Assembly: GCF_052078665.1 (NCBI RefSeq)
Contig: NZ_JBQJIK010000002.1
Span: 99,818-163,817 of the forward strand
Direction: 5' to 3'
Length of the DNA: 64,000 nt
Source of the DNA: Inquilinus sp052078665
GTDB lineage: Bacteria > Pseudomonadota > Alphaproteobacteria > DSM-16000 > Inquilinaceae
Part shown: positions 23,791 to 31,901 of the stretch, piece after piece
Position numbering within the stretch: the first letter of the stretch is position 1
Layout of the letters: every line of letters begins with the position of its first letter
The notes under the pieces: generated by a model
The model's input: only the letters and a program-made list of their open reading frames with translations
What the model was told of the DNA's origin: nothing
The model's database searches: none
Program-made: the position numbers and the translations under genes

Positions 23791-25368
23791 TCAACCCAGC
23801 TTCAGGTAGCCGCCATACAGGCGCATGTCGCTGTCGCCGATCGGCGTCCACTGGATGTCGCCGCGATGCGCCCAGTTGTAGACGCTCTTCCACAGATAGA
23901 AGCCCGGCGTGACCCGCTGCCATTCCTCCGACAGGGCGAGATAGGCCGCCTTGCGCTTCTCGAACTCGATCTCCTTTTCGAAGGCGCGGCCGAGCTCGAC
24001 GAATTTCTCGGTCGGCGTCCACGACTTCCAGCTCGCGGTCGAGCGGGTCGCGGTCGGGCCCCAGTCCAGCCACAGCGGCTGGTACGGGTCGCCCGGGATG
24101 AAGTCCGAGCTCATCGACATGTTCATCAGGTGATAGGGGCGGCGATAGACCAGCTCGAAATTGTCCAGCACCTGGGCCTCGACATTGACGCCGATCTCGC
24201 GCCACTGCTCGACCATCACCTCGGCCGCGGCCTCGTAGTTCGGATAGAACTGGCGGGTGATGTGCCACAGCAGCTTCTGGCCGTCATAGCTGGTCTCCTT
24301 GACCAGGGCCTTGGCCCGCTCCGGGTCGTAGGGCAGCTTCGGCTTCAGCTCCGGGTCGTAGAACTTGCCGTATTCCGTGAAGTTGAACGGCACCGCCGGG
24401 TGGTAGGTGGACTCGCCGAACAGGGCCGTGACGATCTCGTCCATGTTGACGCCCTGGACCATGGCATAGCGCAGCTTCGGGTCGACCAGCGGATTGTCCG
24501 GCGGGTCGGGCAGGGTGTTGAAGGCGAAGGCCGGGTAGTTCTCGACCTGGCGCCGGACCAGCTTGACCTCGGGATAGCCCGCCAGCGTCGGCTCCTGGTC
24601 GGTCGGGATGTTGACGATGAAGTCGAACTCCTTCGACACCAGCCCGGCCAGGCGCGCCGCGAATTCCGGCACGATCTTCCACACCAGTTGCCGCGCCGGC
24701 GGCGGGTCGCCCCAATAGCCGGCGAAGGCGTCGAGCACCATCACCTCGCCGGAGCGGAAGGTGGTGACCTTGTAGGGCCCGGTGCCGATCGGCGCCTGGC
24801 CGAAGCGGTCGACGCCGACCTCGAGATAGTACTTCTTCGGCACCACCAGGCCGATATTGCCGGTCAGCTTGCCCGGGACGTTCGGGTCGGGCGTGGCGGT
24901 CTCGATCTCGATGGTGTGGGGGCCGGTGGCCTCCACCCGCTTGAAGCCGGCGGTGAAGGTCTTGCCGCGCGGCTCGAACGGCTTCGGGCCCCACAGCCGG
25001 TCGGCGCCGAGGGTGAAGGCGACGTCCTCGGCCGTCATGTCCGTGCCGTCGTGGAACTTGACGCCCTGGCGCAGCTCGATGGTCCAGACCGTGCCGTTCC
25101 GCTCCCACTTCGTCGCCAGCTTCGGCTGCAGCGCCAGGCCGTTCGGGTCGGAGAGGTAGTCGCGCTCGATCAGCGCCTCGTAGAAGTTGGGGAAGATCCG
25201 GTTCGAGGTGGTGCTGAGGCCGTTGATCGGCGACATCGTCTGCCACAAATTGTCCACCGCGATGGTCAGCACCGGCCGGTCCGCCGCCCGCCCGTATCGC
25301 AGCGGCGTCGCCAACGAGACCGCGCCGGCGCCGAGCGCCAGCTTGCCGAAACCGCGTCTTGTGAACAT
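23791..25368 (-). CDS. Dpp/Opp-type ABC importer, substrate-binding protein (family 5)
   Basis: The 525-residue SBP_bac_5 protein starts at ATG 25368 behind AAGGAGG. Its N-terminus MFTRRGFGKLALGAG is a twin-arginine signal, so it is exported folded. The mature part shows RLWGPKPFEPRGKTF, then VKFHDGTDMTAEDVAF typical of the family, TGPYKVTTFRSGE, and a late SVYNWAHRGDIQW. It delivers peptides or related amides to the permeases encoded upstream in the operon. Its ligand is not deducible, but the downstream hydrolases point to gamma-glutamyl, formyl or cyclic amides. Confidence 0.92.
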   Translation of the reverse strand: MFTRRGFGKLALGAGAVSLATPLRYGRAADRPVLTIAVDNLWQTMSPINGLSTTSNRIFPNFYEALIERDYLSDPNGLALQPKLATKWERNGTVWTIELRQGVKFHDGTDMTAEDVAFTLGADRLWGPKPFEPRGKTFTAGFKRVEATGPHTIEIETATPDPNVPGKLTGNIGLVVPKKYYLEVGVDRFGQAPIGTGPYKVTTFRSGEVMVLDAFAGYWGDPPPARQLVWKIVPEFAARLAGLVSKEFDFIVNIPTDQEPTLAGYPEVKLVRRQVENYPAFAFNTLPDPPDNPLVDPKLRYAMVQGVNMDEIVTALFGESTYHPAVPFNFTEYGKFYDPELKPKLPYDPERAKALVKETSYDGQKLLWHITRQFYPNYEAAAEVMVEQWREIGVNVEAQVLDNFELVYRRPYHLMNMSMSSDFIPGDPYQPLWLDWGPTATRSTASWKSWTPTEKFVELGRAFEKEIEFEKRKAAYLALSEEWQRVTPGFYLWKSVYNWAHRGDIQWTPIGDSDMRLYGGYLKLG

Positions 25369-25400
25369 CGAAGCCTCCTTTGTTTGTTTGGTTCGGATTC

Positions 25401-26237
25401 TCAGGCGGTGCGGACGCGCAGCATCGGGTCCAGCCGGTCGCGCAGCCAGTCGCCGACGATGCTCATCGACAGGGTGACGGCGAAGATCACCAGCCCGGGC
25501 CAGACCGCGATCCACCAGGCGCTGGACAGGTATTCGCGGCCGTCGCCGAGGATCTGGCCCAGGCTGGTCATCGGCGGCTGGATGCCGAGGCCGAGGAAGC
25601 TCAGCGCGGTCTCCAGCAGGATGATCTGTGGGAAGTTGAGCGTGACCTGCACGATCAGCGCGCTCGCCACATTCGGCAGGATGTGCCGCAGGTACAGGCG
25701 CATCGGCGAGGCGCCCAGCGCCACCACCGCCTTGGCATAGGGCTGGCTGGCGGCGGACAGGACCACGCCACGCGCCAGCCGGGCATAGGATTCCCAGCCA
25801 TGCAGCCCCATCAGGATGACGAACAGCGTCAGGCTGTTGCCGAAGAAGGCCAGCAGGGTCAGCGCGATCAGGATGAAGGGCAGGGACGCCTGGAAGTCGA
25901 CCAGCATCATCAGCGTCTCCTCGACCCAGCCGCGGAAATGCGCGGCGATGAAGCCGACGGCGCAGCCGACCACCGCCCCGATCACCGTGCCGGCGACGGC
26001 GACCGACAGCGACATCTGCAGCCCGCCGACCAGCCGGGCCACCATGTCGCGGCCGAGCCGGTCGGTGCCGAGCAGGTAGCGCGGGTCGCCGCCCAGGAAC
26101 GCCGGCGGCTTCAGCCGGGCGAGCAGGTTCTGCTGGGTCACGCCGTAGGCCGTCAGCCAGCCGCCGAACAGGGCCGCCAGCAGCGCCGCCGCCAGGATCA
26201 GGAACGCCGCTGCGAGGAACCAGGGGAAGCGCCGCAT
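25401..26237 (-). CDS. Dpp/Opp-type ABC importer, DppC-like permease
   Basis: The 278-residue inner-membrane protein has an N-terminal helix, then GTDRLGRDMVARLVGGLQMSL. The coupling motif EAA lies around VVALGASPMRLYLRHILPNV, and the C-terminus reads GDWLRDRLDPMLRV. About six membrane helices are predicted, as in DppC. Between its stop and the binding-protein start (25369-25400) there is only a short T-rich spacer. It forms a heterodimer with the DppB-like protein encoded just upstream. Confidence 0.91.
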   Translation of the reverse strand: MRRFPWFLAAAFLILAAALLAALFGGWLTAYGVTQQNLLARLKPPAFLGGDPRYLLGTDRLGRDMVARLVGGLQMSLSVAVAGTVIGAVVGCAVGFIAAHFRGWVEETLMMLVDFQASLPFILIALTLLAFFGNSLTLFVILMGLHGWESYARLARGVVLSAASQPYAKAVVALGASPMRLYLRHILPNVASALIVQVTLNFPQIILLETALSFLGLGIQPPMTSLGQILGDGREYLSSAWWIAVWPGLVIFAVTLSMSIVGDWLRDRLDPMLRVRTA

Positions 26238-26247
26238 CGCCCGGCCC

Positions 26248-27168
26248 TCAGCGCGCCGCGCGGATGCGCGGGTCGAGCAGCCCGTACAGCAGGTCGACCG
26301 CGAGATTGGCCGCGACCATGGTGACGGCGACCAGCAGCACCAGCGCCTGCACCACGGCGAGGTCGCGCGAGGTCACGGCGGTGACCAGCAGCCGGCCGAT
26401 GCCGGGCCAGGCGAACACCGTCTCCACCACCACCGCGCCGCCGACCAGCGCGCCGAGATTGAGGCCGATGACGGTGACGATCGGGATGGCGGCATTGGGC
26501 AAGGCGTGGCGCAGCACCCGGTACACGGGCGGCGCGCCCTTGGCCGCGGCGGCGCGCATATAGGGCTTGCTCAAGACCTCCAGCATGGCCGAGCGGGTGA
26601 AGCGGGCCAGCGTGCCGGCGGTGTAGACGCCGAGCGTCGCCGCCGGCATCAGCAGGTGCAGGATCGAGCCGGTGCCCGAGCTCGGCAGCCATTGCAGGGT
26701 CAGGGAGAACAAGAGGATCAAGAGGATGCCGAGGAAGAAGTTCGGCAACGCAAAGCCGAACACGGCGAAGCCCATCACCAGCCGGTCGACAGCGGAGCCG
26801 CGGCGCAGCGCCGCGACGATGCCGGCGGGCACCCCGACCAGGATGGCGACGGCATATGCGGACAGCCCGAGCAGCACGGTCCAGGGCACGCGCTCGGCGA
26901 TGATCTCGGTCACCGACCTTCCGTCGCGGTAGGAGGTGCCGAACTCGCCCGACGCCATCTGCACGACATAGCGCAGATACTGCTCGGGCAGCGGCCGGTC
27001 GAGGCCCCAGGCCTCTCGGAACTGGGCGATCTCCTCGAGCGTGGCGTCCGGGCCCAGCAGCGACTGCACCGGGTCGCCCGAGACGCGCAGGACGATGAAG
27101 GCGAAGGTCACGACGAACCAGAGCGTCAGGAGGGTCCGTGCGGCTTTCACCGACCAGAAGCGCACCAT
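26248..27168 (-). CDS. Dpp/Opp-type ABC importer, DppB-like permease
   Basis: The start at ATG 27168 (GGAGAAGG upstream) gives 306 residues; a longer frame exists but lacks support. It shows DppB landmarks: an N-terminal helix, GDPVQSLLGPDATLEEIAQ in the periplasmic loop, GEFGTSYRDGRSV, the EAA-loop AAAAKGAPPVYRVLRHALPN and the terminal ANLAVDLLYGLLDPRIR. It is the first gene of the leftward eight-gene operon, divergent from the LysR regulator. Confidence 0.91.
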   Translation of the reverse strand: MVRFWSVKAARTLLTLWFVVTFAFIVLRVSGDPVQSLLGPDATLEEIAQFREAWGLDRPLPEQYLRYVVQMASGEFGTSYRDGRSVTEIIAERVPWTVLLGLSAYAVAILVGVPAGIVAALRRGSAVDRLVMGFAVFGFALPNFFLGILLILLFSLTLQWLPSSGTGSILHLLMPAATLGVYTAGTLARFTRSAMLEVLSKPYMRAAAAKGAPPVYRVLRHALPNAAIPIVTVIGLNLGALVGGAVVVETVFAWPGIGRLLVTAVTSRDLAVVQALVLLVAVTMVAANLAVDLLYGLLDPRIRAAR

Positions 27169-27279
27169 GCAGCAGCCTTCTCCGTTTTCGGGGGCGGGCA
27201 GGGCCGGTCTCGGGAGGGGGCCCGCGATCGGCAAGGAAGCGGCTGATCCGGGGCATCGAAGGCGCTAGCGAACCACAGC

Positions 27280-27293
27280 GATCCCATGGGATC
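27280..27293. promoter_or_regulatory. 14-bp perfect palindrome between divergent operon and LysR
   Basis: GATCCCATGGGATC is a perfect palindrome in the 162-base gap between the DppB-like permease start (27168) and the probable LysR start (27331). It is followed by an AT-rich stretch that could hold the LysR promoter. Position and symmetry suit a regulator-binding site shared by both directions; binding by this LysR protein is inferred. Confidence 0.5.
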
Positions 27294-27330
27294 TATCACA
27301 AAAATACAAAGGCATTTATATCTCGCAGAT

Positions 27331-28236
27331 ATGAATAGGGGCATCGAGCTGCGGCATCTGAGCTACTTCGCCTGCCTGGCGGAGGAGCTGCATTTCGGCC
27401 GCGCCGCCGACCGCCTCGGCATGGCGCAGGCGCCGCTCAGCCAGCAGATCCGGCAACTGGAGGAGCGGCTGGGTGTGCGCCTGTTCGACCGCACCACGCG
27501 GCGGGTCAAGCTGACCGCGGCCGGCGAGATCCTGCTGCGCCACGCGCGCGACGTGCTGAGCGGCCTGGACCGCGCCATCTCCCACACCAGGGCGATCTCG
27601 GGCGAGCATGTCGGCCATCTCGTCGTCGGCGGCGTGCATCTGGCGCTGTCGCAGTTCCTGCCCGCCATCATCCGCGCGTTCCACCAGGATTATCCTGCGG
27701 TCTCCGTCGACGTCGTGCCCCTGACCACGGCCGAGCAGCTGAAGACCCTGGACACCGGCGGCATCAACGTCGCCTTCATCCGGCCGACCACCGCGGCCGG
27801 CTTCATGCAGATGGAGCGGCTGTCGAGCGAGGGCTTCGTCGCGGTGCTGCCCCGGGACCATCCGCTGGCCGCCAAGCCTGACCTGTCGCTGCGCGACTTC
27901 TCCGGCCAGCCCTTCATCGGCTATGCGCCGATCCTCGGCGCCAGCTACAGCAACCTGGTGCTGGAGGCGTTCCGCCAGGCCGGGGTGCGGCCGATGGTGG
28001 TGCAGGACGCCTCGCACACCCTGTCGATCGTCACCCTGGCCGCAGCCGGCGTGGGCCTCGGCATCGTGCCGTCCTGGGTGTCGCACATGCCGCTGCCGGA
28101 GCTGGCCTACCGACCGCTCGACGAGCTGCCGCAGGCGGTCGAGCTCGCCGTCGCCTGGCCGGCCGGCGAGACCTCGCCGGCCGTGCTCGACTTCGTCCGC
28201 ATCTCCCGCCTCGTCGCGGCCCAGCGATCACGATGA
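27331..28236 (+). CDS. LysR family transcriptional regulator
   Basis: The winged HTH (about 5-65) includes ELRHLSYFACLAEELHFGRAADRLGMAQAP split over the recognition helix QAPLSQQIRQLEERLG. It is followed by a two-lobed effector domain with LVVGGVHLALSQFLP and VTLAAAGVGLGIVPSWV. ATG 27331 (301 residues) fits the usual LysR N-terminus; ATG 27286 would add 15 residues. It is divergent from the eight-gene importer operon and is its probable activator, sensing a substrate or intermediate. The 3' end overlaps the convergent MFS gene by 9 bases. Confidence 0.9.
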   Translation: MNRGIELRHLSYFACLAEELHFGRAADRLGMAQAPLSQQIRQLEERLGVRLFDRTTRRVKLTAAGEILLRHARDVLSGLDRAISHTRAISGEHVGHLVVGGVHLALSQFLPAIIRAFHQDYPAVSVDVVPLTTAEQLKTLDTGGINVAFIRPTTAAGFMQMERLSSEGFVAVLPRDHPLAAKPDLSLRDFSGQPFIGYAPILGASYSNLVLEAFRQAGVRPMVVQDASHTLSIVTLAAAGVGLGIVPSWVSHMPLPELAYRPLDELPQAVELAVAWPAGETSPAVLDFVRISRLVAAQRSR

Positions 28237-29456
28237 GTTGGCATCGGCGATCCGTCGCTTTTCGAAGCCGCGGAAGCTCCTGCGCGCCAGCGGCAGCAGC
28301 GTCGCCGCCAGATAGGCCGTCCCGGTCAGCAGCAGCGCAGCGGGCAGGCCGATGCCGCTGATCAAGGCGCCGCCGAAGAGCCCGCCGAACGGGATCAGGG
28401 TCCAGCACAGTGCGGCACTCATCGACGTGACCCGGCCGATCAGGGGCTTGGGGATCCGCTCGAACATCACGGCCGACAGGATCGGGTTGAGGAAACCCGA
28501 GGCAAACCCGCCGGTCGCCAGGGTGGCGAAGACCAGGGCGAGCGGCACGTCCACCGCGAGGACGAGGAAGCGCGGAAATCCGGTCAGGAGGAACGCGGCG
28601 GTATAGACGACGAGACGCGGCATCCGCTCGCCGATCGAGGCGGCAGTGGCCGCACCCACCATGGAGCTGCCGGAGAACACCGCCAGCATCGCCCCCAGCA
28701 ATCCGGGGCCGTGACCTGCTTCCAATGTCCAGACCGGCAGCAGGACGGCGTGAAAGGCCTGATCCAGGAGATTGGTGCCGCCACCATGATGACGATGCCC
28801 ATCAGCACCGCATCCCGGCGCAGAAAGGTCCAGCCCTCCAGCAGGTCCCGGCCATAGGACGCCGTCCGTGCGGCCGGGGTGTGGCGAAGCGCGGGAATGC
28901 CCACCGCGACGATCAGGGCGGCAACGGCGAAGGTGACGGCATTGAAGACAAGGGCCTGGGCCGGACCGGTCACGGCGATCAGCGCGCCGGCGCCGGCCGC
29001 CCCGACCGTCGATGCCAGCCGCTCGATGGTGCCGACGACGCCGGTCACCCGTTCCAGCGGCACCGCCGCCAACTCCGCAATGTCCGGAACCATCGATTGC
29101 TTGGCGGCATCGGACGGACCGCGCAGCGCGCCTAGGACAAAGACGATGGGAAGCAGGACCGGGATGGTGAGCAGGCCCAGGAGATGCAGCAGGGGCACCA
29201 GCCCGACCAAGACCACCGAGGCGGCATCGCAGACGATGGCGATCCGTTTCGGGCCGACGCGGTCGATTAGCGGGCCGCCCAGGGCCTTGGCGACGACATA
29301 GGGCAGCATCTCCGCCATCGCCACCAGCCCGGTCGACACCGGGCTGTTCGTCGTGCTCAGCACCAGCCAGGGAATGGCGATCGTCGACAGCCTCGTGCCG
29401 GAAATCGAGAAGGTCTCGGCGACGGCCAGGACGAGAAAGGGCGCGCGTGCGCTCAC
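28228..29456 (-). pseudogene. MFS transporter interrupted by a single-base frameshift
   Basis: From GTG 29456 the frame encodes an MFS drug-exporter-type N-terminal half: RAPFLVLAVAETFSISGTRL, PYVVAKALGGPLIDRVGPKR and FVLGALRGPSDAAKQSM. Near 28777 the coding potential moves to another frame, continuing NLLDQAFHAVLLPVWTLEA, then GPGLLGAMLAVFSGSSMVGA and IGRVTSMSAALCW, to the stop at 28228. Restoring one missing base gives a protein of about 409 residues with twelve helices. It is either a recent inactivation or a sequencing error. GTG 29456 overlaps the stop of the ArsR-like regulator (GTGA), so the two form one operon. Confidence 0.8.
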
Positions 29457-30091
29457 GGCTCGCCCTCCTCGTCGCGGTGCGGGATGCGGCCCGGATAGGG
29501 AAAGGCGCGCAGCATGATCGTGAAGGGCGCCGTGTCCGGGGGCATCGGTTCCCCCAGGGGCGGGGCGTCCCGCATCGCCTCCAGCATGATGTCGGTCAGC
29601 CGTTTGGTCAGGGCCTCGGCCTGCTCTGCCGTCAGCGGGACGGTGATGTCGCTGGCCGTGCTGGCCTTTCGCCATCGGGCCGGCAGTTCGGCGTACTCCT
29701 CGACGGCCTGCTGCATCTGGCCGACCTGCAAGGACAGCGACGCCTGGCTGAAGGCGACGCCGGCATCCAATTCCGCGCCCTCGGCGTCCGTCTCGAGCAC
29801 GGATGTCAATTCGTGGCTGGCGCGCCACCAGCGGTCGCGGCGCGATGGCCCCGGCTTGTCCTCGATGAAGCCGTACTGGGCCAGCTGGCGGAGGTGGTAG
29901 CTCGTCGCGCCGCTGTTGAGGCCCAGCCGCACCGCCAGCTGCGTGGCGGTGGCGGGGCCATCGACCCTGAGCATGCCCAGCATCCGCAATCGGACCGGAT
30001 GCGCCAATGCCTTGAGGGCTGTTGCATCCGGAACGACCCGACGGAGGTTGCGGGGCGCGGTCACGGCGGCAGTCGGACGAGGTGGCTTCAT
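29453..30091 (-). CDS. ArsR-like winged-helix transcriptional regulator
   Basis: The 212-residue protein has an N-terminal winged helix (about 20-90): LKALAHPVRLRMLGMLRVDG, then TATQLAVRLGLNSGATSYHL and RQLAQYGFIEDKPG. A longer C-terminal region replaces the usual short ArsR end. There are no metal-binding cysteine motifs, so it is likely a repressor sensing an organic ligand. It is co-transcribed with the MFS gene downstream. The array of five 14-bp repeats lies immediately 5' of its start and is its likely binding region. Confidence 0.87.
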   Translation of the reverse strand: MKPPRPTAAVTAPRNLRRVVPDATALKALAHPVRLRMLGMLRVDGPATATQLAVRLGLNSGATSYHLRQLAQYGFIEDKPGPSRRDRWWRASHELTSVLETDAEGAELDAGVAFSQASLSLQVGQMQQAVEEYAELPARWRKASTASDITVPLTAEQAEALTKRLTDIMLEAMRDAPPLGEPMPPDTAPFTIMLRAFPYPGRIPHRDEEGEP

Positions 30092-30093
30092 TC

Positions 30094-30163
30094 TGCAAAC
30101 TTAATTTTGCAAAGATAAATTTGCAAACGTTTCTTTGCGTAGATGCATTTGCAGATAGATGAA
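30094..30163. repeat. Five tandem degenerate 14-bp repeats in the arsR-marR intergenic region
   Basis: Units begin at 30094, 30108, 30122, 30136 and 30150 with exact 14-base spacing, each starting TGC: TGCAAACTTAATTT, TGCAAAGATAAATT, TGCAAACGTTTCTT, TGCGTAGATGCATT and TGCAGATAGATGAA. The first three are closest to one another and the last two are decayed. The array starts 3 bases before the ArsR-like gene and is AT-rich, overlapping its expected promoter. A phased operator array for a regulator is the simplest reading. Confidence 0.75.
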
Positions 30164-30198
30164 GGATGCCTCTGGTACTTTTCCTTGATGATACGTTC

Positions 30199-30210
30199 AT
30201 ATGCACCTAT
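30199..30210. promoter_or_regulatory. Probable MarR operator, site 1
   Basis: ATATGCACCTAT lies 10 bases before the MarR start (30220). It matches at 11 of 12 positions the reverse complement of the perfect palindrome at 30713-30724, upstream of the RND genes. Occurrence before both the regulator and its presumed target supports autoregulated repression. Confidence 0.6.
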
Positions 30211-30219
30211 TTATCTCGC

Positions 30220-30681
30220 ATGTCGCCATTGCAAACTCTCGACGACGAAACTGCCGATCTTATCGTCCGCACCTGCCTGTGCCAGCGCATCCAGCGGGCG
30301 GGGCGGATCATCGGCCGTCGTTTCGACGAAGCGTTCCGGTCGCTCGGGATCAACAACTGGCAGTTCTCCGTTCTCGTCGCGCTCAGGCAACTTCGCTCCC
30401 CGACCATCAGCGAATTGGCGGAGACGCTCGGGATGGACCGCACGACCCTGACCAAGAATCTGAAGCCGCTGTCCCGGCGCGAGCTTCTGAGTGTATCCAC
30501 CGACGAGCACGATGCGCGGGCGCGGCGCGTCGCCCTGACGGAGGCCGGCGAGGAGATCCTCGCCGGCGCCAAGGAAGGTTGGCATCAGGCTCAGCGGGCG
30601 GTCACTGCGGGTATCCCGCCGGAAGAATTCGCGCAGCTGACCGCCTCGCTGGAGCGCTTCCAGGGTACGGGCAGGGGCTGA
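30220..30681 (+). CDS. MarR family transcriptional regulator
   Basis: The 153 residues start at ATG 30220. The winged HTH is clear: NNWQFSVLVALRQLRSPTIS, then ELAETLGMDRTTLTKNLKPL and DEHDARARRVALTEAGEE, the typical MarR wing. A start at 30166 would add 18 hydrophobic residues and cover the operator, so it is less likely. It is the first gene of the rightward efflux unit and is the probable repressor of the RND pump. It is divergent from the ArsR-MFS pair, so two efflux systems share one control region. Confidence 0.88.
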   Translation: MSPLQTLDDETADLIVRTCLCQRIQRAGRIIGRRFDEAFRSLGINNWQFSVLVALRQLRSPTISELAETLGMDRTTLTKNLKPLSRRELLSVSTDEHDARARRVALTEAGEEILAGAKEGWHQAQRAVTAGIPPEEFAQLTASLERFQGTGRG

Positions 30682-30712
30682 ACGATGGGCACGAGTCTCG
30701 AAGGCCGGCCAT

Positions 30713-30724
30713 ATATGTGCATAT
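30713..30724. promoter_or_regulatory. Probable MarR operator, site 2
   Basis: ATATGTGCATAT is a 12-bp palindrome with one mismatched pair at the centre-flanking position. It lies in the 113-base gap between marR and the RND adaptor gene and mirrors site 1 at 30199-30210. It probably controls an internal promoter for the pump. Confidence 0.6.
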
Positions 30725-30794
30725 CCACTGTTTTCCGGACATGCGTCCGATCCCGCCTTCCGGAGCGCCGGCCCCAACTGTCGGAAATCCGTTC

Positions 30795-31901
30795 ATGAAA
30801 AAGACGCACCTTCTGCTCCTCGTGGCTCTCCCGCTGTTGACCGCGGGCGCGGTGAGCTTCGTCGTGGTCTCCGGAGCGGCCGAAGAGCGGAGGGTCGATC
30901 CGCGCAGCGCTCCACCGGTTGTCGCGATTGCCGAAGCCAAGCGGGTCGGGCATGTCGAGCGCGCGTTCACCGGCTCGATATCGGCGCGGGTGCAGAGCAA
31001 TCTCGGCTTCCGCGTGCCCGGCAAGATCGTCGAACGCATGGTCGATATCGGCGAGCGGGTCGCCGCCGGGCAGCCGCTCATGCGCATCGACGAAAGCGAC
31101 CTGCGCCTCGCTTTGACGGCCAGGCAGAATGCGGTGGCCGCCGCCCGCGCAATCGCGGTGCAGGCTCGCGCGGACGACAGCAGATACGCCGATCTCGTCG
31201 CCAAGGGATGGGCGACGAAGCAGCGCCACGAGCAGGCCAAGGCGGCGCTGGATTCCGCCGAGGCGCAGCTCGCCGCCGCCGAAGCCGACTCCCGGGTCGC
31301 GGCGAACGAGGCCGGATACTCCACCATCGAGGCCGACGCGGACGGCGTCGTCGTCGAAACGCTCGGCGAGCCCGGCCAGGTCGTCACGGCCGGACAGGTG
31401 GTGGTGCGGCTCGCCCATGCCGGGCCGCGCGAGGCCATCGTCGCCCTTCCCGAGGCGGTCAGGCCGGTCATGAGCTCGCAGGCCGAGGCGACCGTCTACG
31501 GCTTCGACAAGCGGCGCTGGCCCGCCCGCCTGCGGCAATTGTCGGATTCAGCCGACACGCAGACCCGGACCTACGAGGCGCGCTACGTGCTGGAGGGCGA
31601 TGCGGCCTCGGCGCCGCTGGGCGCGACGGTGACGCTGTGGATCGCGGATGCCGATGCCGCCGACGCCGTCGAAGTTCCGATCGGCGCCGTTCTGGACGAC
31701 GGCGGCAGAACCGGCGTCTGGGTGATCGATCAGGCCAAATCCACGGTCGGCTTCAGGCCGGTGACGATACGCCGGCTCGGCGAGGAGACCGCGATCGTGT
31801 CGGGCGTCGAACCCGGTGAGCGGATCGCGGCGCTGGGCGCCCACCTCCTCCATGACGGCGAGACCGTCCGCATTCTGGTGGCAAAGGCGGATTCACCATG
31901 A
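30795..31901 (+). CDS. RND efflux pump periplasmic adaptor (membrane fusion protein)
   Basis: The 368-residue HlyD/AcrA-type protein has an N-terminal membrane segment (MKKTHLLLLVALPLL region) without a lipobox cysteine. A lipoyl half-motif follows around GSISARVQSNLGFRVPGKIV, then a helical hairpin rich in Ala/Gln (about 110-165), a second lipoyl half with ADGVVVETLGEPGQVV, and a beta-barrel domain. It links the inner-membrane pump to an outer-membrane channel; no channel gene is present here. ATG 30795 is used, with a weak ribosome-binding site. The stop overlaps the pump start. Confidence 0.9.
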   Translation: MKKTHLLLLVALPLLTAGAVSFVVVSGAAEERRVDPRSAPPVVAIAEAKRVGHVERAFTGSISARVQSNLGFRVPGKIVERMVDIGERVAAGQPLMRIDESDLRLALTARQNAVAAARAIAVQARADDSRYADLVAKGWATKQRHEQAKAALDSAEAQLAAAEADSRVAANEAGYSTIEADADGVVVETLGEPGQVVTAGQVVVRLAHAGPREAIVALPEAVRPVMSSQAEATVYGFDKRRWPARLRQLSDSADTQTRTYEARYVLEGDAASAPLGATVTLWIADADAADAVEVPIGAVLDDGGRTGVWVIDQAKSTVGFRPVTIRRLGEETAIVSGVEPGERIAALGAHLLHDGETVRILVAKADSP

